Of a stretch of 6,738 nt of DNA, positions 1-5,140 are shown piece after piece (the stretch's first letter is position 1; each line of letters opens with the position of its first letter). The stretch comes from Planctomycetota bacterium (GTDB lineage Bacteria; Planctomycetota; Planctomycetia; Planctomycetales; Planctomycetaceae): NCBI GenBank assembly GCA_013151585.1, contig JAADHY010000263.1, positions 1 through 6,738 of the forward strand, read 5' to 3'. The notes beneath the pieces are model-generated. The model had not been told where the DNA came from and did not search any database. It saw nothing but the letters and a program-made list of their open reading frames with translations. The position numbers were made by a program, and so were the translations under genes.

Positions 1-1
1 T

Positions 2-41
2 CTCCGAATGCTTGCGCAGCGGACTGTTCCGCTGCCCGGAG
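2..41. other. Compact hairpin at left edge, function unknown
   Basis: Positions 16-23 and 28-35 are perfect 8-base inverted repeats around a 4-base loop (CTGT). An outer pair, CTCCG at 2-6 and CGGAG at 37-41, could close the structure. No T-run follows directly on either strand, so it is not a standard terminator. Read on the minus strand it would form the first 40 bases of a transcript from the weak promoter at 48-77. It could be a 5' leader, the start of a small RNA, or chance. The gene it belongs to lies outside the window. Confidence 0.3.
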
Positions 42-47
42 CAATCT

Positions 48-77
48 TACCTACTTTTCCCAGACCGCGCCAGTCAA
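48..77 (-). promoter_or_regulatory. Weak candidate sigma-70 promoter facing left
   Basis: On the minus strand, TTGACT (72-77) is followed after 18 bases by TAGGTA (48-53), with TAAGAT overlapping slightly further on. It lies just beyond the groEL terminator, where a new minus-strand transcription unit would need a promoter. The -35 matches consensus at 5 of 6 bases and the -10 is poor, so this is tentative. A short open minus-strand frame from a TTG at 42-44 runs off the window, but it is too short to judge. Confidence 0.25.
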
Positions 78-107
78 AATTGCCAGACCCGTTGTCGTCC
101 GGCGCAG

Positions 108-139
108 AAAAAAGCCGGAGGCCGTGAAAGCCTCCGGCT
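108..139 (-). terminator. Intrinsic terminator of the groES-groEL operon
   Basis: On the minus strand a perfect 10-base stem (AGCCGGAGGC at 130-139 pairing with GCCTCCGGCT at 113-122) closes a 7-base loop and runs directly into six T residues (108-113). It begins 40 bases after the groEL stop codon. This is a textbook Rho-independent terminator and marks the end of the chaperonin operon. Confidence 0.93.
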
Positions 140-179
140 CATCTATGTTGAAAGCGACGCGCGTGGCTGGAAGGATGGA

Positions 180-1796
180 TCAATACATGTCCTCCTCCGG
201 AGGACCTCCCTTCTTCTCCTCCTTCTTCGGTTTCTCCACGATCAGCGCGTCGCTGGTCAGCAGGAGCGTGGAGACGCTGGCCGCGTTCTGCAACGCGGTG
301 CGAGTGACCTTCGTGGGATCGATGATTCCCGCCTTCATCAGGTCTTCGAACTTGCCGGTGGCTGCGTTGTAGCCCATGTTGCCGTCCATGTCGGCCACTT
401 TCTCGCAGATCACGCTGCCGTCAGCGCCCGCGTTGTCGGCGATTTGCGTCAGCGGAGCGCGGCAAGCTCGCAGGACGATGTTGTAGCCGATCTGCTCGTC
501 TTGCGACAGCCCTTTCGGTTTGCAGGCCAGCGACGCCCGCAGCAGCGCCACGCCGCCGCCCGGGACGATGCCTTCCTCGACCGCCGCCCGCGTGGCGTGC
601 AGCGCGTCTTCAACCAAAGCCTTCTTTTCTTTCATCTCGCTCTCGGTGGCCGCACCGACGTTGATCTGAGCGACGCCGCCCGACAGTTTCGCGATCCGCT
701 CCTCCAGCTTCTCGCGATCGTAATCGCTGGTCGACTTCTCCAGCTCCTTGCGGATTTGCTCAATGCGGCCCTTGATATCGGCCGTCTTGCCGGCACCTTC
801 GATGATCGTGGTGTTGTCCTTGTCCACGACAACCTTTTTGGCCCGGCCCAAGTCCGAAAGCTGAAGACTTTCAAGCTTGATGCCCAAGTCCTCGAAGATC
901 GCCTGGCCACCGACCATGATCGCGATGTCCTGCATCATGGCCTTGCGCCGATCGCCATAACCCGGAGCCTTGACGGCACAACACTTCAAAGTGCCGCGCA
1001 GCTTGTTGATGACGAGCGTCGCCAGCGCTTCGCCTTCCACATCCTCGGCGATCAACAACAGCGGCTTGCCGGCCTGAACGACCTTTTCGAGAACCGGCAC
1101 CAAATCCTTGACGTTCGAGATTTTCTTCTCATGGATCAGCACGTACGCGTCTTCCAGGACGCACTCCATGCTTTGCGGATCGGTCACGAAGTATGGCGAC
1201 AGATATCCGCGGTCGAACTGCATGCCCTCGACCACTTCGAAGTCGGTCTTCAGGCTCTTTCCTTCTTCGACCGTAATCACGCCGTCCTTGCCCACAGCGT
1301 CCATGGCTTCCGCCAGGATGTTCCCGATCTCTTCGTCGCCGTTGGAGGCCACGGTGCCGACCTGAGCGATCGCCTTCTTGCTGCGGCATTCCGTGGACAT
1401 GTCCTTCAGTTTCTCGACGATGTCGCTAACCGCCTTGTCAATACCGCGCTGCATCTCGACCGGATTGACCCCGGAGACGACCGCTTTCAGGCCTTCGTTA
1501 TAGATGGCTTCGGCCAGGATCGTCGCCGTAGTCGTTCCATCTCCAGCCACGTCCGAGGTTTTTGTGGCGACCTCGCGGACCATGCGAGCGCCCAGGTCCT
1601 CGAACTTATCGCCCAGCTCGATCTCCCGCGCCACGGTCACACCGTCTTTGGTGACCGTTGGCGATCCGAAGCTTTTCTCAAGAATGACGTTCCGTCCTCG
1701 GGGCCCCAACGTGACTCGGACGGCCCGAGCCAATTTGCCAACGCCCCGGCGAATGGCGTCTTGAGCGTCCTGATCAAACGCAATCAACTTTGCCAT
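180..1796 (-). CDS. groEL: Chaperonin GroEL (Hsp60, 60 kDa subunit)
   Basis: Subunit of the double-ring ATP-driven chaperonin that encloses and folds cytosolic proteins with the GroES lid. The 538-residue product is full length (E. coli 548). Visible hallmarks are LGPRGRNV near 30, KDG with Asp51, GDGTTTAT at 85-92 with Asp86 (nucleotide binding), VEDALHATRAAVEEG at 395-409 with Asp397 (the ATP-hydrolysis aspartate of the family), and GGG at 413-415. The apical domain keeps Tyr198, Tyr202 and Phe203 of the substrate and GroES-binding surface. A strong Shine-Dalgarno, AGGAGAAGGG, sits just upstream of the ATG. The C-terminus is Lys/Glu-rich and ends in Pro-Glu-Glu-Asp-Met-Tyr; the Gly-Gly-Met repeats that usually line the ring floor are absent. 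It follows groES after 186 bases and ends at a strong terminator. Identity is certain. Whether it is the only groEL in the genome cannot be told; planctomycetes often carry several. Confidence 0.98.
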   Translation of the reverse strand: MAKLIAFDQDAQDAIRRGVGKLARAVRVTLGPRGRNVILEKSFGSPTVTKDGVTVAREIELGDKFEDLGARMVREVATKTSDVAGDGTTTATILAEAIYNEGLKAVVSGVNPVEMQRGIDKAVSDIVEKLKDMSTECRSKKAIAQVGTVASNGDEEIGNILAEAMDAVGKDGVITVEEGKSLKTDFEVVEGMQFDRGYLSPYFVTDPQSMECVLEDAYVLIHEKKISNVKDLVPVLEKVVQAGKPLLLIAEDVEGEALATLVINKLRGTLKCCAVKAPGYGDRRKAMMQDIAIMVGGQAIFEDLGIKLESLQLSDLGRAKKVVVDKDNTTIIEGAGKTADIKGRIEQIRKELEKSTSDYDREKLEERIAKLSGGVAQINVGAATESEMKEKKALVEDALHATRAAVEEGIVPGGGVALLRASLACKPKGLSQDEQIGYNIVLRACRAPLTQIADNAGADGSVICEKVADMDGNMGYNAATGKFEDLMKAGIIDPTKVTRTALQNAASVSTLLLTSDALIVEKPKKEEKKGGPPEEDMY

Positions 1797-1830
1797 GACT
1801 GCCCTTCTCCTGATTTAGCTGACCAGCCGA

Positions 1831-1845
1831 CAAGAATAGTTCTTG
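1831..1845. promoter_or_regulatory. Perfect dyad in the groES-groEL spacer
   Basis: CAAGAA-TAG-TTCTTG is a perfect 6-base inverted repeat with a 3-base centre, 34 bases upstream of the groEL start. The spacer also has GTCAAGA twice on the minus strand, one copy running into the dyad. It could be a protein operator, an mRNA hairpin tuning groEL expression, or chance. It does not resemble CIRCE (TTAGCACTC, 9 bases, GAGTGCTAA). Confidence 0.35.
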
Positions 1846-1982
1846 ACTCCACACATCCCGCCGCGTTCGCTCCAACCCGAGTCTTGACCCGGCGCGTCAG
1901 TTGCCGCCATGCGTTTGCCGTCGGAAGCGGCCTCTCCAAACATTAAGCCATCCCTTCGACCGCGGCGGGCCATCCGAGCACC

Positions 1983-2303
1983 TCACTCGTACGTGGCGAG
2001 AATGTCGCTCTCACGCAGCAGCAGATACTCCTCGTCTCCGATCGTGATCTCATCGCCCGCATACGAGCTGAAGATGATCTTGTCTCCCTCTTTGACCGTC
2101 AGCGGGACCTTCGTGCCGTCGTCTTTCACATGACCATCGCCTACGGCTATGACTTCGCCTCGCTGCGGCTTATCTTTCGCGGTGTCGGGCAATACGATCC
2201 CGCCCGAAGTGGTCTCCTCCGCTTCTTCTCGCTTGACCACGACCCGATCGCCCAACGGCACCAGCTTGATCTTCGACTTTTCCTTGACTGCAGTCTTTGC
2301 CAT
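1983..2303 (-). CDS. groES: Co-chaperonin GroES (Hsp10)
   Basis: Ten-kDa partner that forms the heptameric lid on GroEL. The product is 106 residues, against 97 in E. coli. The difference is mainly a Lys-rich N-terminal extension of about ten residues (MAKTAVKEKSK) before the family start, LVPLGDRVVVKR at 14-25. The GroEL-binding mobile loop spans about 26-47 and contains the GGIVLP motif at 34-39, whose Ile-Val-Leu contacts the GroEL apical domain. The C-terminal core ends in EYLLLRESDILATYE. The ATG at 2303 is preferred over an in-frame TTG at 2342 because GAGGGAGA lies about 7 bases upstream of it and the longer version adds a non-conserved 13 residues. It is first in the operon with groEL. 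No CIRCE-type operator is visible upstream. Confidence 0.96.
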   Translation of the reverse strand: MAKTAVKEKSKIKLVPLGDRVVVKREEAEETTSGGIVLPDTAKDKPQRGEVIAVGDGHVKDDGTKVPLTVKEGDKIIFSSYAGDEITIGDEEYLLLRESDILATYE

Positions 2304-2310
2304 CAAGTTG

Positions 2311-2318
2311 TCTCCCTC
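2311..2318 (-). promoter_or_regulatory. Ribosome binding site of groES
   Basis: On the minus strand GAGGGAGA lies 7 bases before the ATG at 2303. It supports that ATG rather than the upstream in-frame TTG at 2342 as the translation start. Confidence 0.75.
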
Positions 2319-2337
2319 TCGTTCTCCGTCGACTTCG

Positions 2338-2359
2338 ATCAACCGTCGATGAACCGTCG
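2338..2359. repeat. 11-base tandem repeat in the groES leader
   Basis: Two adjacent 11-base units, ATCAACCGTCG (2338-2348) and ATGAACCGTCG (2349-2359), differ at one base. They lie 35-56 bases upstream of the groES ATG. A third, degenerate GTCGA-containing stretch follows towards the gene. The role is unknown; the pair may be a binding site for a regulator or chance. Confidence 0.5.
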
Positions 2360-2621
2360 TTTCTACTCGTTGCCACGGGACAGAGCGTCAGTCAAGTGCA
2401 TTCGCCCTCCCCCGCACGGCGGATCGCCTCCGCTGCCAGCGACCCGTCCGCTCGGGCGCCCGTTGACACAACATCGCCCCGTCCGGTCTGCGAACAGTGT
2501 GCCCAACAGGAGATAAAATTCTAAGTCGTTGTCAACGTGAGGGTTATGGGCTTGTGCGAATCGAGCGGTATGAGCTTGCGACTGCCGAGGCTGGCAGCAG
2601 GCGTCTCTTAAACACCGATTC

Positions 2622-2636
2622 CTGCCAATGTGGCAG
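2622..2636. repeat. Short perfect hairpin
   Basis: CTGCCA-ATG-TGGCAG is a perfect 6-base inverted repeat with a 3-base loop. A related CTGGCAG lies 31 bases upstream (2591-2597). No T-run follows on either strand. The function is unknown; an operator or a repeat-element fragment are possibilities. Confidence 0.35.
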
Positions 2637-2685
2637 CGTACTCCCTTCCGTTTTGAAAAGCCCTATCGAGCCGGAAGCCTTTATG

Positions 2686-2811
2686 GCTTTGTCACAACGC
2701 AATAGCGGGGTGATGAGCAGCCGTACGCGATAGCGTTGGGTCGGGTGGCCTCATCCGCGGCTAGCGCCGTCGGCTCACTGGTCCAATCCGTAGCTTTCGC
2801 CGTGACAAAGC
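2686..2811. repeat. Possible miniature inverted-repeat element, 126 bases
   Basis: GCTTTGTCAC at 2686-2695 is matched by its exact reverse complement GTGACAAAGC at 2802-2811. The similarity continues inward imperfectly, with 14 of the first 17 positions matching. The interior contains small dyads: ACGC-GATA-GCGT at 2725-2736 and CGGC-TAGC-GCCG at 2758-2769. There is no coding capacity. The layout fits a small non-autonomous insertion or REP-like intergenic element, but no clear target-site duplication flanks it. A chance inverted repeat cannot be excluded from one copy. Confidence 0.35.
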
Positions 2812-2903
2812 ACTAGAACCGCCGGCCCCTGCGACGAGAAACTCAAAAACTCGGCCGAATGCGGAAAGTCACGAATTCCCTCCACAATGGCCGCTCGTTA
2901 AAA

Positions 2904-2931
2904 TTGACAAAATGCGAAGAATTGGTAAAAT
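2904..2931 (+). promoter_or_regulatory. Near-consensus sigma-70 promoter of the TPR gene
   Basis: TTGACA (2904-2909, perfect -35) is followed after 16 bases by TAAAAT (2926-2931, five of six matches to TATAAT). It lies in a locally AT-rich stretch of an otherwise GC-rich region. Transcription would start near 2938, giving a leader of about 190 bases before the GTG at 3127. It is the best-looking housekeeping promoter in the window. Confidence 0.65.
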
Positions 2932-3112
2932 AAGACGTGTTGGCAAGATTCGTTGCGATCACATTGGTAGGCTCTGTCCAGGCCCTCCGTTTTCGCGGCG
3001 TTCGAAGAAATCGGTCCACACGCTCGCTCTTTGGTTTGTTCTGTAGCCGTCGCAGCGACCCGGTGTCGGCGCCGGCAGGAATTGTTTTCGCCCAAACAGA
3101 GCTAACGAGAAC

Positions 3113-3117
3113 AGGAG
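3113..3117 (+). promoter_or_regulatory. Ribosome binding site that decides the GTG start
   Basis: AGGAG lies 9 bases before the GTG at 3127. An in-frame TAA at 3103-3105 rules out any earlier start, and the next ATG (3160) has no comparable site. Confidence 0.75.
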
Positions 3118-3126
3118 CGAGCCGTC

Positions 3127-3978
3127 GTGTCTTTGTCCGCTTCACCCGCCCCCTCACCAATGCCTTCCTCTTGCGAATCAGCTCCCGCCATTTCGCCGGA
3201 GGTTTTTCGCCTGCTCCAGTTCGCCCGAGACTTGGCTGCCGTGGGCCAAACGCGCCAATGCCGAGCAATCTACCAGTGGGCGTCGCGAAAGGACCCGACC
3301 GGAACCGCCCGCAATGAATACGGCTGCTTTCTTTGCTCCATTGAAGACTACGACGCCGCGATTGCGGAGTTTCGAACGCTGCTGAGCCAAGCGTGGGAGC
3401 GGCGGAGCGAAGACGCTTGGTCGGCGGTTTGTCACAATCTGGCCGTCGTCTCTCGGGCGGTGGGTGACGTAGAAGCGGCGCGGTCGTTCCAACAGCAAGC
3501 GATTCGAGCGGCGGCTGGTCGGGACGAGGAGCCGGAGTCGGTCGCTTGCGACTTGGCCGGCCGGGCGTGCGACGCGATTCTGGCTGGGGACTACGAGCTG
3601 GCGGAGCAACTGCTCTACCGGTCCCTGCTGTTGGAGACTTTGGCTGGCCGTCTGGAAGGGCAAGCCGCGGACTGGGGGAACCTGGGGGTCCTTTATCGCC
3701 TGATCGGTCAAAAGGAATCTGCCGAGCGGTGCTTTCGCCGGGCTTATCGATTGCACCGTCGGCTGGGCGACAACCGAGGTGCCGGTCTCGATCTGATGCA
3801 CTTGGGGCTGTTGGCCGCTGAGAGTGGAGCGATCGGGCGGGCGATCGCGCGGCTGCGGGCCTCCGTCCGGCGCTTGCGACGGGCCGGAGCGGATCGGTTG
3901 GCGGAGGAGGCGCGAGGTTTTCTGACAACGTTGCTTGACGACCGATGCCGATTCCGTCTTGATCCGTCACGGAATTGA
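3127..3978 (+). CDS. TPR-repeat protein, function unknown
   Basis: A 283-residue protein with no signal peptide or membrane segment, so probably cytoplasmic. After a Ser/Pro-rich N-terminus (about 1-22) it is built of helical pairs with tetratricopeptide character. Approximate units are 62-93, 97-130, 138-171, 178-211 and 217-250. The fourth is clearest (WGNLGVLYRLIGQKESAERC, with the Gly/Ala and aromatic positions of the TPR consensus), and a weaker unit probably covers 26-58. TPR arrays bind other proteins, so a scaffold or adaptor role is likely, but the partner is not evident. No enzymatic or DNA-binding domain is visible. The start is GTG with AGGAG 9 bases upstream and an in-frame stop before it. 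The gene is divergent from groES, has its own promoter (2904-2931), and is separated from nfnA by 234 bases. A link to chaperone function is possible by position only. Confidence 0.85.
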   Translation: MSLSASPAPSPMPSSCESAPAISPEVFRLLQFARDLAAVGQTRQCRAIYQWASRKDPTGTARNEYGCFLCSIEDYDAAIAEFRTLLSQAWERRSEDAWSAVCHNLAVVSRAVGDVEAARSFQQQAIRAAAGRDEEPESVACDLAGRACDAILAGDYELAEQLLYRSLLLETLAGRLEGQAADWGNLGVLYRLIGQKESAERCFRRAYRLHRRLGDNRGAGLDLMHLGLLAAESGAIGRAIARLRASVRRLRRAGADRLAEEARGFLTTLLDDRCRFRLDPSRN

Positions 3979-3996
3979 TCGCGCGGACCGCGTGAT
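3978..3996 (+). terminator. Possible terminator after the TPR gene
   Basis: An 8-base-pair stem with one G-U pair (ATCGCGCG with CGCGTGAT) around a 3-base loop begins at the last base of the TPR stop codon. It is followed by TTCTCT. The T-run is interrupted, so termination may be weak or may need help. Confidence 0.4.
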
Positions 3997-4073
3997 TCTC
4001 TGTAGGGCCATTGGCCGCACTTGTTCGCTTCTGCACCGCCTCTCGGCGTCGAAACTTCCGCACCGGCGACCGA

Positions 4074-4102
4074 TTGACAAGAATCGTCCGAGCCCCTAGT
4101 TT
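4074..4102 (+). promoter_or_regulatory. Candidate sigma-70 promoter of nfnAB
   Basis: TTGACA (4074-4079, perfect -35) is followed after 17 bases by TAGTTT (4097-4102, keeping the first T, the A and the last T of the -10). Transcription would begin near 4109, leaving a leader of about 100 bases before the nfnA ATG. The -35 sits in a small dyad, CGATT-GACAAG-AATCG (4071-4086), which could be an operator. Confidence 0.45.
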
Positions 4103-4162
4103 TTGCGGCTAGCAGGCGGCTGAGGCAGGCGCTGTGCGACGGAAGCGATTTGGAAGAAAGTG

Positions 4163-4197
4163 GGGCCCCGAGATCGGGGGCGCCGAGAGACTTTTTT
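4163..4197 (+). promoter_or_regulatory. GC-rich hairpin and T-run in the nfnA leader
   Basis: CCCCG (4166-4170) pairs with CGGGG (4175-4179) around a 4-base loop. Outer G-C pairs can extend the stem with small bulges to 4163-4184. Six T residues follow at 4192-4197, seven bases after the stem. GGGCC at 4198-4202 could instead pair with GGCCC at 4164-4168. This resembles an attenuator or a structure controlling access to the ribosome binding site (GAGGTG, 4203-4208), but the gap before the T-run is longer than in a normal terminator. Confidence 0.35.
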
Positions 4198-4212
4198 GGG
4201 CCGAGGTGCATC

Positions 4213-5121
4213 ATGTTTCCGATTGTCGCGGCCGATTGGCTCGGACCGGATGTCAAGCGTTTCTGCATCCGCGCTCCACGCATCGCAAGAAAGCAAAAGC
4301 CGGGACAGTTCGTCATCGTGCGCATTCATGAGCGAGGAGAACGGATTCCGCTGACGATTGCCGAAGGCGACGCCCAGACCGGCACAATTACGCTAATCGT
4401 TCAAGGCGTGGGCAAAACGACGAAGCTGATGAACTCGCTGGGAGCCGGCGACGCAATCCTGGACGTGGTGGGGCCCTTAGGACGTCCGTCGGAGGTCCAA
4501 CGTTACGGAACGGTAGTTGTGATTGGGGGCGGAGTGGGAACGGCCATCGCATACCCGACCGCTCGGGCCATGAAAGAGGCCGGCAATCGCGTCGTATCGA
4601 TCATCGGGGCTCGGACCAAGGAACTCGTGATCCTGGAAGACGAGATGCAAGCGGTGAGCGACGAGTTGATCGTCACGACCGATGACGGCAGCTATGGGCG
4701 GCAGGGGCTTGTCACCGATCCGCTGCGGGAACGGTTGGAACAGGGCGAGCAGATCGATTTTGTCTTGGCCATCGGGCCGATTCCGATGATGGCGGCTGTG
4801 GCGGAAACAACGCGGCCATTTCAAGTCCGCACCGTTGTCAGTTTGAACTCGATCATGGTCGACGGGACGGGCATGTGCGGCGGCTGCCGTGTTCTGGTCG
4901 GCAACGAGGCGAAGTTTGCGTGCGTCGATGGTCCGGAGTTTGACGCGCATCTGGTCGACTTCGAAGTGCTGGCCAAACGCAATGCCATGTATCGGCCTCA
5001 GGAGCAAGAAGCTCTTCGCCGGTTCGAACAGAATCCGCAGCCGGACTTGGAGCTGGTCCAGCACGTTTGCAAGCTGGAAGAGCAATGCGAACGTCTCGCG
5101 GCCACTCAGAAGACGGAATGA
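4213..5121 (+). CDS. nfnA: NADH-dependent ferredoxin:NADP+ oxidoreductase, small subunit (NfnA/SudB type)
   Basis: Small subunit of the cytoplasmic flavin-based bifurcating transhydrogenase; related to PyrK and sulfide dehydrogenase subunit beta. Its FAD and [2Fe-2S] centre exchange electrons with NAD(H). The 302-residue product shows a ferredoxin-reductase fold: FAD motifs PGQFVIVR (30-37) and RIPLTI (44-49), an NAD-binding glycine loop GGGVGTA (105-111), GART at 132-135 and AIGPIPMM (186-193). The iron-sulfur motif is VDGTGMCGGCRV with Cys222 and Cys225, plus Cys237. Only these three cysteines are available in the motif, so Asp217 is the likely fourth ligand, the Asp/Cys3 pattern reported for Nfn enzymes. 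A C-terminal tail (about 265-302) extends past the usual end and contains Cys286 and Cys292. The ATG at 4213 follows GAGGTG and starts at the family N-terminus; an in-frame TTG at 4150 is unsupported. nfnB begins 19 bases downstream. Other NfnA/SudB-like redox partners remain possible. Confidence 0.88.
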   Translation: MFPIVAADWLGPDVKRFCIRAPRIARKQKPGQFVIVRIHERGERIPLTIAEGDAQTGTITLIVQGVGKTTKLMNSLGAGDAILDVVGPLGRPSEVQRYGTVVVIGGGVGTAIAYPTARAMKEAGNRVVSIIGARTKELVILEDEMQAVSDELIVTTDDGSYGRQGLVTDPLRERLEQGEQIDFVLAIGPIPMMAAVAETTRPFQVRTVVSLNSIMVDGTGMCGGCRVLVGNEAKFACVDGPEFDAHLVDFEVLAKRNAMYRPQEQEALRRFEQNPQPDLELVQHVCKLEEQCERLAATQKTE

Positions 5122-5140
5122 TTCGCAGGAGCGAAACTCA

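Larger units (their letters stand above)
2304..2903. other. Long intergenic region between groES and the TPR gene
   Basis: No convincing gene is seen on either strand. Open frames here lack ribosome binding sites or recognisable protein character. The region contains the groES leader with its tandem repeat (2338-2359), a small dyad CGTTG-T-CAACG (2527-2537) beside an AT-rich patch, a hairpin CTGCCA-ATG-TGGCAG (2622-2636), and the 10-base inverted repeats at 2686-2695 and 2802-2811. The groES promoter must lie in this region, but no pair of boxes with normal spacing stands out. Confidence 0.6.

Noticed and set aside
2..127. Plus-strand 41-codon frame entering from the left edge
   Set aside because: The translation is low in recognisable character and ends inside the loop of the groEL terminator. 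Not enough to call a gene end.
12..1946. Plus-strand 644-codon open frame opposite groEL
   Set aside because: It is fully antisense to an unmistakable groEL, shows no recognisable domain and runs straight through the groEL terminator. Long antisense frames are expected opposite GC-rich, highly codon-biased genes.
2511..2535. TTGACA with an AT-rich stretch on the minus strand, possible groES promoter
   Set aside because: The best -10 candidates fall only 13-14 bases from the -35, too close for a normal sigma-70 promoter, and the site is over 200 bases from groES.
2546..2611. 21-codon plus-strand mini-frame starting at an ATG after GAGGG
   Set aside because: The ribosome-binding-like sequence is too close to the ATG, and the peptide is too short to support without conservation data.
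2631..2650. TGGCA-type sequence recalling a sigma-54 -24 box
   Set aside because: No TTGC-like -12 element lies at the required spacing.
2497..2733. 78-codon plus-strand frame in the intergenic region
   Set aside because: It has a GTG start without a ribosome binding site, and it runs through the hairpin and into the inverted-repeat element. The protein resembles nothing I recognise.
2937..3317. Plus-strand 126-codon frame overlapping the TPR start
   Set aside because: It begins at the predicted transcription start with no ribosome binding site and overlaps the TPR gene in another frame. The TPR frame has clear repeat structure.
2843..4063. Minus-strand 406-codon open frame opposite the TPR gene
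   Set aside because: The composition is dominated by Arg, Pro, Ser and Ala, as expected from antisense of a GC-rich gene. It also covers the strong plus-strand promoter and leader.
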